Part shown: positions 22,187 through 32,205 of the stretch, in pieces
Numbering within the stretch: the first letter of the stretch is position 1
Layout of the letters: each line of letters opens with the position of its first letter
From: Luteibacter sp. SG786
GTDB taxonomy: Bacteria > Pseudomonadota > Gammaproteobacteria > Xanthomonadales > Rhodanobacteraceae
Assembly (NCBI RefSeq): GCF_011759605.1
Contig: NZ_JAAOYX010000001.1
Location: 1,913,063-1,977,062 of the forward strand
Direction of reading: 5' to 3'
DNA: 64,000 nucleotides
The notes under the pieces: model-generated
Databases searched by the model: none
The model's input: only the letters and a program-made list of their open reading frames with translations
Told to the model about the DNA's origin: nothing
Translations under genes and position numbers: made by a program

Positions 22187-22810
22187 TTGAATGCCAACGT
22201 ATCCACCGGGCCGACCATCTACGGCTGGCGCGCCTCCGGCAACTGCTACAAATTGCAGCTTCTCCTGGACATGCTCGGCCGCCCTTACCGGTGGATCGAG
22301 ACGATCACCACCGAGGGCGCCACGCGCACGCCGGAATTCCTTGCGTTGAATCCGAACGGAAAGGTGCCGTTGCTCGTGTTGGAAGACGGACGCCGCCTCG
22401 CCGAGTCCAACGCGATTCTCTGCTACCTCGCGGAAGGCACGGCGTACCTGCCGGACGACGCGTGGGAGCGGGCGCGCACGCTGCAATGGTTGTTCTTCGA
22501 ACAGTACAGCCACGAGCCTTATATCGCGGTGGCGCGCTTCATCTGTCGTTGGCTGCCCGCGGAGCATGAGCGGCGGGCGGAGTTGCCGCGGCTTCGCGAG
22601 CGGGGCGGCACGGCACTGGACGTGATGGAGCGCCATCTTGCCGATGAGCCTTGGTTCAGCGGCGGCGCGTTCGGCATCGCCGACATCGCCCTGTTCGCTT
22701 ACACCCATTGCGCCTCCGAAGCCGGTTTTGACCTCGACCGCTGGCCGCACGTCGGCGCGTGGCTGGACCGTGTCCGCGCCCGGCCGGGCTTCACCCCGAT
22801 GGTCGCCTGA
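22187..22810 (+). CDS. Glutathione S-transferase family protein
   Basis: A 207-residue protein with a thioredoxin-like N-terminal domain (IYGWRASGNCYKLQLLL, then NPNGKVPLLVLEDGRRLAES with the glutathione-binding VP and ES residues) and an all-helical C-terminal domain ending with FGIADIALFAY. The only reasonable in-frame start is TTG at 22187; the nearby ATG at 22192 is in another frame. It follows the GNAT gene by 23 bases and precedes the E1 fusion gene by 25, suggesting a gcdH-GNAT-GST-E1 transcript. The substrate is unknown. Confidence 0.82.
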   Translation: MNANVSTGPTIYGWRASGNCYKLQLLLDMLGRPYRWIETITTEGATRTPEFLALNPNGKVPLLVLEDGRRLAESNAILCYLAEGTAYLPDDAWERARTLQWLFFEQYSHEPYIAVARFICRWLPAEHERRAELPRLRERGGTALDVMERHLADEPWFSGGAFGIADIALFAYTHCASEAGFDLDRWPHVGAWLDRVRARPGFTPMVA

Positions 22811-22835
22811 TTCCCTCTTTCCCACCGAGCTCCCC

Positions 22836-25115
22836 ATGTCCGTCCCGCAACCCATCGCTGCCCGCCACAAAGGTTTCAATCGCGCCGAGATCGTCGATCA
22901 GAACTTCGTCGAGTTCGTGCAGTCGTGGCAGGGAGACGTCGCACGCGCGCCGCGCGACGACCAGCCCGTGCTGCCCGGCAGCGCGCTCGACGCGCGGGGC
23001 TTTCGCGAACTCCTCGAATCGCAGCTGATCAGCCGCCACCTCGACTTAATGGCGCGCGTGCTGCGCGTGCAGAACAAGGTGTTCTACACCATCGGCTCGT
23101 CCGGCCACGAGGGGAACGCCATGCTGGCGCGCCTGACCCGGCATACCGATCCGGCGTTCCTGCATTATCGCAGCGGCGGCTTCATGGCGGAACGGTTCCG
23201 CAAGCTGCCCGGCATGGACCCGGTGATGGATTCCGCGCTGTCGTTCGCGGCGAGCAGCGAAGACCCCGCATCCGGCGGCCGGCACAAGGTTTGGGGAAGC
23301 AAGCCGTTGTGGGTCTTGCCGCAGACGTCCACCATCGCTTCGCACCTGCCCAAGGCGCTGGGCACGGCCGTCGCGATCGAGCAGGCCCGCCGCATCGGCC
23401 ATGCCTTGCCGGTGCCCGACGACGCCATCGCCATCTGCTCGTTCGGGGACGCGTCCTCTAACCATGCGACGGCGCAGACGGCGTTCAACGCGGCCGCATG
23501 GACGGCCTACCAGAAGCTGCCCGCGCCCGTGCTCTTCGTGTGCGAGGACAACGGCATCGGCATCTCGGTAAAAACACCGACGGGCTGGGTGGCGAACAAC
23601 TTCCGCCATCGTTCCGGTCTGGACTATTTCTACGCCGACGGCCTGGATCTGGCCGGCGGCTATGCCGACGTGCAGCGCGCGGTGGAACATTGCCGCACAA
23701 CCCGGCGGCCTACGTTCCTGCACCTGCGCACCACCCGCATCATGGGGCACGCCGGTACGGACTTCGAGATCGAATGGCGCTCGGTGGAGGAACTGGTGGC
23801 GCTGGAAGCCACCGATCCGTTGCTGCGCAGCGCCGACATCGCACTCGCTTCCGGTCTTTACGACCGCAGCGGCCTGCTGGACATGTACGAGGCCATCCGC
23901 AAGCGCTGCTTCGATGCGGCCGAAGAAGCGGATCGCCGGCCGAGGCTCACCCGCCTCGAAGACGTGATGGCACCGCTGGCGCCCTATTCGCCGGAAGCCG
24001 TGCGCGCCGAAGCCGCGCGCGTGGCCGACTCCGCCGAGCGTGAGCGTGTGTTCGGCGGCACGGAGAAGCTGCCGGAACGGCAACCGCCGCGGCACCTGGC
24101 CGTGCAGATCGGCCAGGCGCTGCACGACCTGATGGCCAAGTACCCCGAGAGCCTGCTCTTCGGCGAAGACGTGGCTCAGAAGGGCGGCGTGTATACGGTG
24201 ACGAAGGGCTTGCACAAGGCCTTCCGCAACGCTCGTGTATTCAACACGCTGCTGGACGAGACGATGATCCTGGGCCTCGCCCAGGGTTACGCGAACATGG
24301 GCATGTTGCCGCTGCCCGAGATCCAGTACCTGGCCTACTTCCACAACGCCTGCGACCAGATCCGTGGCGAGGCCGCGTCGCTGCAGTTCTTCTCGAACGG
24401 GCAGTACCGCAACCCGATGCTGATGCGCGTGGCGTCGCTCGGCTATCAGCGCGGCTTCGGTGGCCACTTCCACAACGACAATTCCATCACCGCGCTGCGC
24501 GACATTCCGGGGCTCGTGGTGGGCTGCCCGAGCCGCGGCGACGACGCCGCGACGATGCTGCGCACGCTTGCGGCATTGGCTAAGGTGGACGGACGCGTCA
24601 CCGCCTTCCTCGAGCCGATCGCGCTGTACATGACCAAGGATCTCTACGAGGCCGGCGACGGCCAGTGGCAGTTCGCCTATCCGGCACCGGACGAGGCGAT
24701 GCCGCTGGGGGAGGGGCGCGTCTACGACCAAGCCGCGGACGACCTCGTGATCTTCACCTTCGGCAACGGCGTTCCGATGAGCCTGCGCGCCGCGCGGCGC
24801 ATCGGTGCGGAACGCGGCTGGAAGGTGCGCGTGGTCGACCTGCGCTGGCTGGTTCCGCTCAACGATGCCTTCATCGCGAAGCAGGCCGCCAGTGCGAAGC
24901 GCATCCTGGTGGTGGACGAGGGTCGCAAGAGTGCCGGCGTGGGCGAGGGCGTGATCACGGCCATCGTCGAGGCCGGCCTGGGCCACCTGCCGCTGCACCG
25001 TGTGGTCGGCGCCGATACCTTCACGCCGCTGGCTGGCGCGGCCTTCCTCGTGCTTCCCGGCGATGACGACATCGTGGCCGCTGCTGCGAGCCTGGATGGC
25101 ATCGCCACGCCTTAG
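22836..25115 (+). CDS. 2-oxoacid dehydrogenase E1, alpha and beta subunits fused
   Basis: A 759-residue thiamine-diphosphate enzyme. Residues 1-400 are the E1 alpha domain: the ThDP/Mg motif runs from GDASSN (Asp205) to CEDNGIGIS (Asn239), and the phosphorylation-loop-like HLRTTRIMGHAGTD follows. Residues 410-759 are the E1 beta domain (LLFGEDVAQKGGVYTVTKGL; then VVDLRWLVPLNDAF). Branched-chain or related 2-oxoacids are the likely substrates. E1 normally works with lipoyl E2 and E3, and neither gene is adjacent. It is the last rightward gene before a convergent diguanylate cyclase only 8 bases away. Confidence 0.9.
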   Translation: MSVPQPIAARHKGFNRAEIVDQNFVEFVQSWQGDVARAPRDDQPVLPGSALDARGFRELLESQLISRHLDLMARVLRVQNKVFYTIGSSGHEGNAMLARLTRHTDPAFLHYRSGGFMAERFRKLPGMDPVMDSALSFAASSEDPASGGRHKVWGSKPLWVLPQTSTIASHLPKALGTAVAIEQARRIGHALPVPDDAIAICSFGDASSNHATAQTAFNAAAWTAYQKLPAPVLFVCEDNGIGISVKTPTGWVANNFRHRSGLDYFYADGLDLAGGYADVQRAVEHCRTTRRPTFLHLRTTRIMGHAGTDFEIEWRSVEELVALEATDPLLRSADIALASGLYDRSGLLDMYEAIRKRCFDAAEEADRRPRLTRLEDVMAPLAPYSPEAVRAEAARVADSAERERVFGGTEKLPERQPPRHLAVQIGQALHDLMAKYPESLLFGEDVAQKGGVYTVTKGLHKAFRNARVFNTLLDETMILGLAQGYANMGMLPLPEIQYLAYFHNACDQIRGEAASLQFFSNGQYRNPMLMRVASLGYQRGFGGHFHNDNSITALRDIPGLVVGCPSRGDDAATMLRTLAALAKVDGRVTAFLEPIALYMTKDLYEAGDGQWQFAYPAPDEAMPLGEGRVYDQAADDLVIFTFGNGVPMSLRAARRIGAERGWKVRVVDLRWLVPLNDAFIAKQAASAKRILVVDEGRKSAGVGEGVITAIVEAGLGHLPLHRVVGADTFTPLAGAAFLVLPGDDDIVAAAASLDGIATP

Positions 25116-25123
25116 GAGAGCCC

Positions 25124-26836
25124 TTACCGGGCCTCGGAGCGACGGACGAGCACGGGGCCGACGTGCCCCGCGCAAACGGCCCGGTTGCGCCCCGAAAGCT
25201 TTGCCGAATACATCGCCGCGTCCGCACGTTCCACCAGCGACTGTACGTTGTCCGCCGGTGTGCGCATGGCAACGCCGATCGACACGGTGAGCATGTCGGA
25301 CGTGCTCACGTGCACATCCAGGCGATGTACACGGCGGCATAGCCGCGTGGCGATCTGCATCGCGTTTTCCTTGTCCACGCCTTGCAGCAGGGCGACGAAC
25401 TCCTCGCCGCCATAGCGGCCGAGCAGGTCGGACGGCCGCAGTTCCTGGCGCAGCGCCGCGGCCACCGCGACCAGCGCCTTGTCTCCCGCCGCATGGCCGT
25501 GGCGGTCGTTCAGGGCCTTGAAGTGGTCCAGGTCGAAAAAGAACACGGCAACAGGCCTGGCCAACCCCTGATCGAGTACGTCCAGTGCCGCTTCGGTCCA
25601 CGCCCGTCGATTGAGCAGCCCGGTGAGCGGATCGCTGTCGGCCAGTTGGCGCGCCCGGTCGCGGTCGTGCCGGATCGTGAGGGCGCGGTCGGAAAGACCG
25701 ATGGAAAGCACGATGGCCTCGAAGGCCCCCATGCCGATGGCCGCGTCGGGCAACCATGGTGCCGCCGCGAGCATCCCCTGCAACTGCGCGCCGCACAGTG
25801 CGGTGAGGATCAAGAGCGGCGTCCAGCCCACGAGGAAGAACCACGCGTGCCGCGAACCGCGCGCCGCGGCGAAGGCGCCCGCCACCAGCAACAACAGGGC
25901 GCCGAGGAGCACCAGGGGCTGGAGCAGCAGTTGCGCCATGTTGACCAGTACGCCGACGCCGGTGGCGCGCAGGATCATGAGCAGGGGCATCACCACCGCG
26001 AACGAAAGTACCGGCGTGCGCAACAGAGGCACGTATTCGTCGACGCGGGCGAAGCGCAGCATGAATAGCGCGGCGAACGACACGGAAAGCGCGGTGGCCG
26101 CATCGCCGAGCACATCGGCGGCGCCGGCCAGCGACTGCAGTTCCAGCGGATGGAATACGAAGCCCGACCTCAACCCCTGGATCAGGGCATAGCAAAGCAG
26201 ATAGGCGGCGTACCAGCCGAAGGTCATGTCGCGCAGGATCAGTGCGAAACACAGCGCCATCAGCGCCATGGTAAGCATGACCGCGAAGGAACCCGTGGCG
26301 AACACCATCCAGGCGCCGTCGTCGCGCAGGTAGTCGGGCCAGGAGTCCAGGGAGATGGTCACCGCACCGGCGGGAGACGCGCTGCCGTGAAACTTGAGCA
26401 GGAGCGGGCGCGACGCCGGAATGGACTCCGGCAGGCTGAAGATCACACGCCCATGCCCGTGCAGCGCCGTTCCGAAGTCCTGAAGGGACGTGCTGGCGAC
26501 GAGCGTGTTTCCGTCATACAACGAGATCGTGCCCATGCCCGGATGGCGGACGCTCAGCACGCGCTCCCCACTCGTCCAGGGAGGCGGCGTGCGCACCACC
26601 ACCCAGGTGCCGTTGGGCGAGTTGGGCAGCACCTGGAGCAAGGTGGGGTCGAAGGACGGGAACGGGCGCTGGGCCGCTTCCGCAAGGATGTCGACGGGCT
26701 GCTCGCCCGGCCGCGCCTCCCGTGCATTGGCCAGGAGGGCCGTGGCCCCGGCGGCACCCGCGAAGAGCAGACCGCAGAGGATCGCCGCCTGCAGGAGACG
26801 GATCACCCATCCGTTTCGCCGGTTGCAGAAACGCAT
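25124..26836 (-). CDS. Membrane diguanylate cyclase with 7TM sensor
   Basis: A 570-residue protein. After a signal-like hydrophobic segment (residues 13-30) comes a periplasmic domain of about 140 residues of the 7TMR-DISM extracellular type, then seven hydrophobic helices (about 180-390), then a GGDEF domain (about 410-555). The catalytic motif reads GRYGGEEF, and the product-inhibition site RPSD lies exactly five residues before it, so both synthesis of cyclic-di-GMP and feedback inhibition look intact. SDPLTGLLNRRAW is the usual domain opening. No EAL domain or effector gene is nearby. Confidence 0.92.
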   Translation of the reverse strand: MRFCNRRNGWVIRLLQAAILCGLLFAGAAGATALLANAREARPGEQPVDILAEAAQRPFPSFDPTLLQVLPNSPNGTWVVVRTPPPWTSGERVLSVRHPGMGTISLYDGNTLVASTSLQDFGTALHGHGRVIFSLPESIPASRPLLLKFHGSASPAGAVTISLDSWPDYLRDDGAWMVFATGSFAVMLTMALMALCFALILRDMTFGWYAAYLLCYALIQGLRSGFVFHPLELQSLAGAADVLGDAATALSVSFAALFMLRFARVDEYVPLLRTPVLSFAVVMPLLMILRATGVGVLVNMAQLLLQPLVLLGALLLLVAGAFAAARGSRHAWFFLVGWTPLLILTALCGAQLQGMLAAAPWLPDAAIGMGAFEAIVLSIGLSDRALTIRHDRDRARQLADSDPLTGLLNRRAWTEAALDVLDQGLARPVAVFFFDLDHFKALNDRHGHAAGDKALVAVAAALRQELRPSDLLGRYGGEEFVALLQGVDKENAMQIATRLCRRVHRLDVHVSTSDMLTVSIGVAMRTPADNVQSLVERADAAMYSAKLSGRNRAVCAGHVGPVLVRRSEAR

Positions 26837-27007
26837 TCCGAACCCCGCGCAAAGCTCAAGGAGCGCCTACACGGCGCACGGCGTGGATCCGGAAGCGTTC
26901 GATCGAAAGCCCGTCTCCCCCTTCGACTGCAAGGTGATTGTGCCTTGCCGCCGGTAGGATGTCGCCTTGGCCGTTCGGGCTAGGTGAAAGGCGACGGCGG
27001 AAAACGG

Positions 27008-29158
27008 TCAGGGCGCCGCAAGGCCGCCAAAGCGTTCCAGAAGCTGGGTCTGGGCGTCCCGCGTGGGCTGCCCGGCCGCTGGCTGGAGGAGCGTGTAGGT
27101 GCCATCCGGCTGCTGGACCCAGGCCGAATGGTTGTCCGTAAGGTAGAGGTCCAGCTCGCGACGGATGCGCTGGCGAAGCTTTTTGCCCTCCACGGGAAAA
27201 CAGGTTTCCACCCGGCGTTCCAGGTTGCGTTCCATGAGGTCGGCGCTGGCGAGATAGACGTCCGGCTCCCCGTCGTTGAGGAACCAGTACACACGACTAT
27301 GCTCCAGGAACCGGCCCACTACGGAACGTACCCGGATGTTCTGCGATACCCCGGGTACGCCGGCCCGCAGGCAGCACATGCCACGGACGATCAGGTCGAT
27401 CTTCACGCCGGCCTGGCTTGCGCGGTAGAGCGCACGAATGACCTTGGGATCGGTGATCGCGTTGATCTTGCAAACGATCTCAGCCTTCTTTCCGGCCGCG
27501 GCGTGCGCTGCTTCGCGGGCAATGAGGTCGAGCAGGCCTTTCTTCAGGGTGAAGGGGGCGTAGAGCATGCGCTTCATCTTCAGCGCCTTGCCCATGCCGG
27601 TGAGGAGACGGAACAGACGATGCACGTCGTCGCACAGCGCCTCGTCGGACGTCAGCAGGCTGTAATCGGTGTACAGGCGCGCGTTGCCCGAATGGTAGTT
27701 GCCGGTGCCCAGGTGTGCGTAGCTGACGAGCTTGCCGTTCTCGCGGCGCTGGATCAGCATCAGCTTGGCGTGCGTTTTCACGCCGACCACGCCGTAGGTC
27801 ACCACGGCGCCCGCCTGTTGCAGGCGTGACGCAAGGCTGAGGTTGGATTCCTCGTCGAAGCGCGCCCGCAATTCCACCACGGCCGTCACTTCCTTGCCCG
27901 ACCGCGCCGCGTCCACCAGGGCGTCCACGATCTCGGAATTGGCGCCGCTGCGGTACAGCGTCTGCTTGATGGTGAGTACCTGCGGATCCTTGGCCGCCTG
28001 ACGCAGGAGGTCCACGACCGGCGTGAACGATTCGAACGGGTGATAAAGCAGGATGTCCTGCTTGCCGACGACGGTGAACATGTCGTCGGCGTCCGCCAGC
28101 GCCTTGGGCAGTGCGGGCACGAATGCCGGAAACTGCAGCCGCGCATACGTCGGTTGCAGGGTCATCTCGAACAGGCGGGCAAGGTTTACCGGGCCGTTCA
28201 CCTCATACAAGGCGTCGGCGTCCAGCGAGTATTGTTTCAGCAGGTAATCGACCAGCGGTTTTGGACAGTTGTCGGCCACCTCCAGGCGCACCGCGTCGCC
28301 ATAGCGCCGCGAGAACAGCTCGCCGCGCAGCGTTCGCGCGAGGTCTTCCACGTCTTCCGGATCGATGGTGAGGTCGGCGTTGCGGGTAAGGCGGAACTGA
28401 TAGGAACCCAGCACGCGCATGCCCGGGAAGAGGTCATCCGCGTGCGCATGGATGATGGACGAGAGCAGCACGTAGTTGTCGCCGCCTTCGCAGACCTCTT
28501 CCGGCAGGCGGATGAGACGGGGAAGGATGCGCGGTGCGGGCACGATCGCCAGGCCTGAATCGCGGCCGAAGGCGTCGGTGCCCTCGAGTTGCACGATGAA
28601 GTTGAGGCTCTTGTTCACCAGCCGCGGGAAGGGATGCGTGGGGTCGAGGCCGATGGGGGTGACCAGCGGGGCCACCTCATGCCGGAAATAGCGCCTTACC
28701 CAAAGCTTCTGCTTGTGCGTCCACTGGTTGCGCCGGACGATGCGGATGCCTTCGTCCGCCAGGGCGGGAAGGATCTTCTCGTTGAGGATGGCGTACTGCC
28801 GCTCGATCTGGCGGTGTGCCACCTCGGAAATCTCGGCGAGCGCGCGACGCGGCGGGATGCCGTCGGCGCCGATCATCTCGTGATCGAAGGCGATCTGCTG
28901 CTTCAGCCCCGCCACTCGGATCTCGAAGAACTCGTCCATGTTGGACGAGAAGATCAGCAGGAACTTCAGGCGTTCGATCAGCGGTTTCGATTCGTCCAGG
29001 GCCTGGTCGAGCACTCGGATATTGAACTGCAGCTGCGAGAGCTCGCGATGGACATAGAGCGAGGAGTCGCCGAGGTCGATATCGGGGACGTCCACCGGTG
29101 CGGCGGGCCGCGCGGCTGCCTTCGCCGTGGCGCTGATGGTTTCGGTCGGTGGGCTCAT
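27008..29158 (-). CDS. ppk1: Polyphosphate kinase
   Basis: A 716-residue PPK1, which polymerises the ATP gamma-phosphate into polyphosphate at the membrane. The N-terminal domain has the typical RELSQLQFNIRVLDQA and SSNMDEFFEIRVAG. The two catalytic histidines are visible as His463 in VKTHAKLML (autophosphorylation site) and His620 in FLEHSRVYWF. Length and ends match the family. No exopolyphosphatase gene (ppx) is adjacent, unlike in E. coli. A -10-like TATTAT lies at 29201-29206 on the minus strand. Confidence 0.95.
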   Translation of the reverse strand: MSPPTETISATAKAAARPAAPVDVPDIDLGDSSLYVHRELSQLQFNIRVLDQALDESKPLIERLKFLLIFSSNMDEFFEIRVAGLKQQIAFDHEMIGADGIPPRRALAEISEVAHRQIERQYAILNEKILPALADEGIRIVRRNQWTHKQKLWVRRYFRHEVAPLVTPIGLDPTHPFPRLVNKSLNFIVQLEGTDAFGRDSGLAIVPAPRILPRLIRLPEEVCEGGDNYVLLSSIIHAHADDLFPGMRVLGSYQFRLTRNADLTIDPEDVEDLARTLRGELFSRRYGDAVRLEVADNCPKPLVDYLLKQYSLDADALYEVNGPVNLARLFEMTLQPTYARLQFPAFVPALPKALADADDMFTVVGKQDILLYHPFESFTPVVDLLRQAAKDPQVLTIKQTLYRSGANSEIVDALVDAARSGKEVTAVVELRARFDEESNLSLASRLQQAGAVVTYGVVGVKTHAKLMLIQRRENGKLVSYAHLGTGNYHSGNARLYTDYSLLTSDEALCDDVHRLFRLLTGMGKALKMKRMLYAPFTLKKGLLDLIAREAAHAAAGKKAEIVCKINAITDPKVIRALYRASQAGVKIDLIVRGMCCLRAGVPGVSQNIRVRSVVGRFLEHSRVYWFLNDGEPDVYLASADLMERNLERRVETCFPVEGKKLRQRIRRELDLYLTDNHSAWVQQPDGTYTLLQPAAGQPTRDAQTQLLERFGGLAAP

Positions 29159-29359
29159 CGTGTCCAGAACGGCATCCTCGTCGCGTATGGCGACGCCTTG
29201 ATAATACGCCGCCAGGCGCAGCGTATGACGAACGTCTTACAGCCGCGTGACGCTCGCTCGAAGAGCGCATTGCAACCTTCCTGTCCTCACGTTCACGCAT
29301 GGCCATGACGATGCCCAACGGAATTCGTGGACGGGTCCAGGTTCTCTTGCCGACTACAT

Positions 29360-30400
29360 TTAGACGATCAGCGGTTCCGGCTCGAGCGCCACGCCGAACT
29401 TCGCCTGCACCCCCGCGATGACCCTCTGCGCGAAGGCCCAGAGCTGCGGACCCGTGGCCTTGCCGTGATTCACCAGTACGAGGGCATGGCGGTTCGACAT
29501 GCCGGCGTCGCCGTCGCGTTCGCCCTTGAACCCGGCCGCTTCGATAAGCCAACCGGCGGAGATCTTCGCCGTGCCTCCCGCGTGGGCCCATACCGGAAGA
29601 CCGGGGTGGGCGAGAGCGAGGGCGTCGGCCTGCGCGGCCGGCACGATGGGGTTCTTGAAGAAGCTGCCGGCGTTGCCGATGACGGCCGGGTCGGGAAGCT
29701 TGCGGGAGCGCAGGCGCACCACGGCTTCTGCCACGTGATACGGCGTAGCCCGGGCCACGCCCATCTTTTCCACTTCCTCCCGGATGCCCGCGTAGTCCAG
29801 CGATAGCGGCCGCTCGCGGGGGAGGGCGAAGGTGACGGCCACCACGATCCAGCGGCCGGCCTGCTGCTTGAACGCGGAATCGCGGTAGGAGAACGCACAC
29901 GCGGCCTTGTCGAGCACGACGAACTCACCCTTGTGGGTGTCCCAGGCTTCGACCGTGTCGATGAACTCCGCTACCTCGACGCCGTACGCGCCGATGTTCT
30001 GAATGGGCGAGGCGCCGACGGTGCCGGGGATGAGTATGAGGTTTTCGAGGCCGGCGAAACCCTGGCCCAGCGACCAGCGTACGAAGTCGTCCCAGCGCTC
30101 ACCTGCGGCCACGCGGATCAGCACGCGATCGTCGCGTTGGAAGGTTTCGACGCCGCGCGTTGCCATGGCGAGCACCGTGCCATCGAAGTCGCCCTTGATG
30201 AGCATGTTGCTGCCTTCGCCGAGCACCAGTACCTTGCCGGCCTTTACGGCAGGATAGGCCAGCAGTTGGGGGATCTTCGTGGGGTCGCGCACCTCGGCGA
30301 GAAGTTTCGCGCGTGCATCCACACGCAACGTGTTCCGGGCGCCGAGCGGGGCGTCGCTGGCGAGCTTAAACCCGCCCATGTCCACGGGGTTGTTGTTCAT
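29360..30400 (-). CDS. murB: UDP-N-acetylenolpyruvoylglucosamine reductase
   Basis: A 346-residue type I (E. coli-like) MurB, the FAD/NADPH enzyme that makes UDP-MurNAc for peptidoglycan. FAD-binding residues lie in [10 protein letters not shown] and [16 protein letters not shown]; the proton-donor Ser is in [12 protein letters not shown]-terminal [15 protein letters not shown] stretch marks the type I enzyme. Its start overlaps the pyrD stop by four bases (ATGA), making it the last gene of a methyltransferase-pyrD-murB operon. A -10-like region for a separate promoter was not seen. Confidence 0.95.
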   Translation of the reverse strand: MNNNPVDMGGFKLASDAPLGARNTLRVDARAKLLAEVRDPTKIPQLLAYPAVKAGKVLVLGEGSNMLIKGDFDGTVLAMATRGVETFQRDDRVLIRVAAGERWDDFVRWSLGQGFAGLENLILIPGTVGASPIQNIGAYGVEVAEFIDTVEAWDTHKGEFVVLDKAACAFSYRDSAFKQQAGRWIVVAVTFALPRERPLSLDYAGIREEVEKMGVARATPYHVAEAVVRLRSRKLPDPAVIGNAGSFFKNPIVPAAQADALALAHPGLPVWAHAGGTAKISAGWLIEAAGFKGERDGDAGMSNRHALVLVNHGKATGPQLWAFAQRVIAGVQAKFGVALEPEPLIV

Positions 30401-31428
30401 GCCAGGATTCCGCGCCGCCGGATTTCAGCGACCGCCTCGGCGATGAGCTTCGGGCCGCGGTATATGAGGCCCGAATAGACCTGCACCAGCGCGGCGCCGG
30501 CTTCCATCTTCTCGGCCGCCGAATCGCCGTCGAGGATGCCACCCACTCCAACGATCGGAAGCCTGCCGGCAAGGCGCGCATGCATGCCGCGTAGCACCGC
30601 AGTGGACTTCGCGAAGAGCGGCCGGCCGGAAAGGCCGCCGGTCTGGTGAGCGTTCGGGTCACCCGCCACGGCCGTGCGATCGATGGTGGTGTTCGTGCAG
30701 ATGACGCCGTCGATGCCGGAAGCGAGCAGCACCTCGGCGATGGCGTCCAACTCGGCTTCCGTAAGGTCGGGAGCGATCTTCAGCAGCATCGGCTTGCGCG
30801 TGCCATGCCGGCCCGCGTGGCGCTCTTGCGCCTCGCGCAATTCGCCGATGAAGCGCCGCAGCGTTTCCTCTTCCTGCAAATCGCGCAGGCCTTGCGTGTT
30901 GGGCGAAGAGATATTCACCGTGATGTAGCTGGCGAGAGGATAGGCGCGCTCCAGGCACAGCAGGTAATCGTCGATGGCGCGCTCGTTCGGCGTGTCCTTG
31001 TTCTTTCCGATGTTGATGCCCAGCACGCCGCGGAATGTCGCTTTTTCAACGTTGCGCACCAAGGCGTCGATGCCGCCGTTGTTGAAGCCGAGGCGGTTGA
31101 TCACCGCCTCGTGAGCGGGCAGGCGGAACATGCGCGGTTTTTCATTGCCTGCCTGGGGGCGCGGCGTGACGGTACCGATCTCCACGAAGCCGAATCCGAG
31201 GGCGGCAAGGCCGTCCAGGTGTTCGCCATTCTTGTCGAGGCCCGCCGCAAGCCCGACGGGGTTCGGGAAGTCGATACCGAAGACGGTCGTCGGCAAGTCC
31301 GCCGGCGGCTTCGCGATCAGGTGGGACAGGCCACTGCGCTGCGCCACGTCGGACGCATAGAGGGTAAGCCCGTGCGCGGTCTCGGGGTCGAGTGCGAAGA
31401 GCAGGGGGCGGATCAGGTCGTACATCAT
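30397..31428 (-). CDS. pyrD: Dihydroorotate dehydrogenase (quinone), class 2
   Basis: A 343-residue membrane-associated flavoenzyme of pyrimidine synthesis. The N-terminal helix pair ([17 protein letters not shown]) binds the membrane and quinone. FMN-binding [15 protein letters not shown], the catalytic-Ser segment [16 protein letters not shown] and the C-terminal [19 protein letters not shown] are all as in class 2 enzymes. It is coupled by ATGA overlaps to the methyltransferase gene before it and to murB after it. Confidence 0.95.
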   Translation of the reverse strand: MMYDLIRPLLFALDPETAHGLTLYASDVAQRSGLSHLIAKPPADLPTTVFGIDFPNPVGLAAGLDKNGEHLDGLAALGFGFVEIGTVTPRPQAGNEKPRMFRLPAHEAVINRLGFNNGGIDALVRNVEKATFRGVLGINIGKNKDTPNERAIDDYLLCLERAYPLASYITVNISSPNTQGLRDLQEEETLRRFIGELREAQERHAGRHGTRKPMLLKIAPDLTEAELDAIAEVLLASGIDGVICTNTTIDRTAVAGDPNAHQTGGLSGRPLFAKSTAVLRGMHARLAGRLPIVGVGGILDGDSAAEKMEAGAALVQVYSGLIYRGPKLIAEAVAEIRRRGILA

Positions 31429-32192
31429 GCGTCCGGACGACCCGCAAACACGCGGGTGTCGTAATCGAAAGAGACCGTGCCTCCCTCTTGCGTCTCGTCG
31501 AAGAGCGCGCGCAGGGCATGGAGCATCGGTTCGTGGTTGGGGTGTCCGTGCTTGGGTGCGTACGACGAGGACATCAGGCGCCCGAGCAGGCTTTCGTAGT
31601 CGAGTTTCTGGCCGTGCGGGAAGCTGGCCATGCCGCGGTAGCCTTGGCCGAACCAGCGGGCCATCGACGCGTCATCGGTATAACGCTCGGCCACGCCGCG
31701 GTAATCGAGGCCATATTCGAGCAAAAGCCGTTCGTAGCCTTCGAGGAACGGCGTGCCGGTCAGCCGGCGCGAGTTCCAGAACACGGCGACAAGCCCGCGT
31801 GACGACAGGATGCGCGCGAACTCCGCACGCACCTTGTCCTTGTCGAACCAGTGGAAGGCTTGCGCCACGACGACGAGGTCGACAGCGTGGCCCGGAAGAC
31901 CGGTAGCCTCGGCGCTGCCGTCCTTCGCGTCGAAGCGATGCTCGCCGGCCAGCCAGCGCTCTGCCGCCGCGCGCATCGCCGCATTGGGCTCGACCGCGGT
32001 GACACGGTGACCGGCATCCAGGAACAGCTTGCTGGAGATGCCGGTACCCGCGCCGATATCGGCGACGAGCCAGTCGGGCCTTACGCCGAGTCTGTGCAGC
32101 CAGTCGACCAGTGCTCGCGGGTAATCCGGGCGGTAGCGGACATAGTCCTCGACGCGATCGGAGAAACGTTCCGTAGAGCGCAGGTCGTTCAT
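31425..32192 (-). CDS. Class I SAM-dependent methyltransferase
   Basis: A 255-residue methyltransferase of the UbiE/SmtA-like type with the SAM loop [19 protein letters not shown], acidic VEPN at the end of strand 2 and the aromatic AQAFHWFD typical of family members of unknown substrate. The start [14 protein letters not shown] at 32192 follows the aldehyde dehydrogenase stop by 13 bases. It overlaps pyrD by ATGA. The genes around it (pyrD, murB) do not reveal the substrate. Confidence 0.85.
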   Translation of the reverse strand: MNDLRSTERFSDRVEDYVRYRPDYPRALVDWLHRLGVRPDWLVADIGAGTGISSKLFLDAGHRVTAVEPNAAMRAAAERWLAGEHRFDAKDGSAEATGLPGHAVDLVVVAQAFHWFDKDKVRAEFARILSSRGLVAVFWNSRRLTGTPFLEGYERLLLEYGLDYRGVAERYTDDASMARWFGQGYRGMASFPHGQKLDYESLLGRLMSSSYAPKHGHPNHEPMLHALRALFDETQEGGTVSFDYDTRVFAGRPDA

Positions 32193-32205
32193 GGCTTGGC
32201 CTTCG

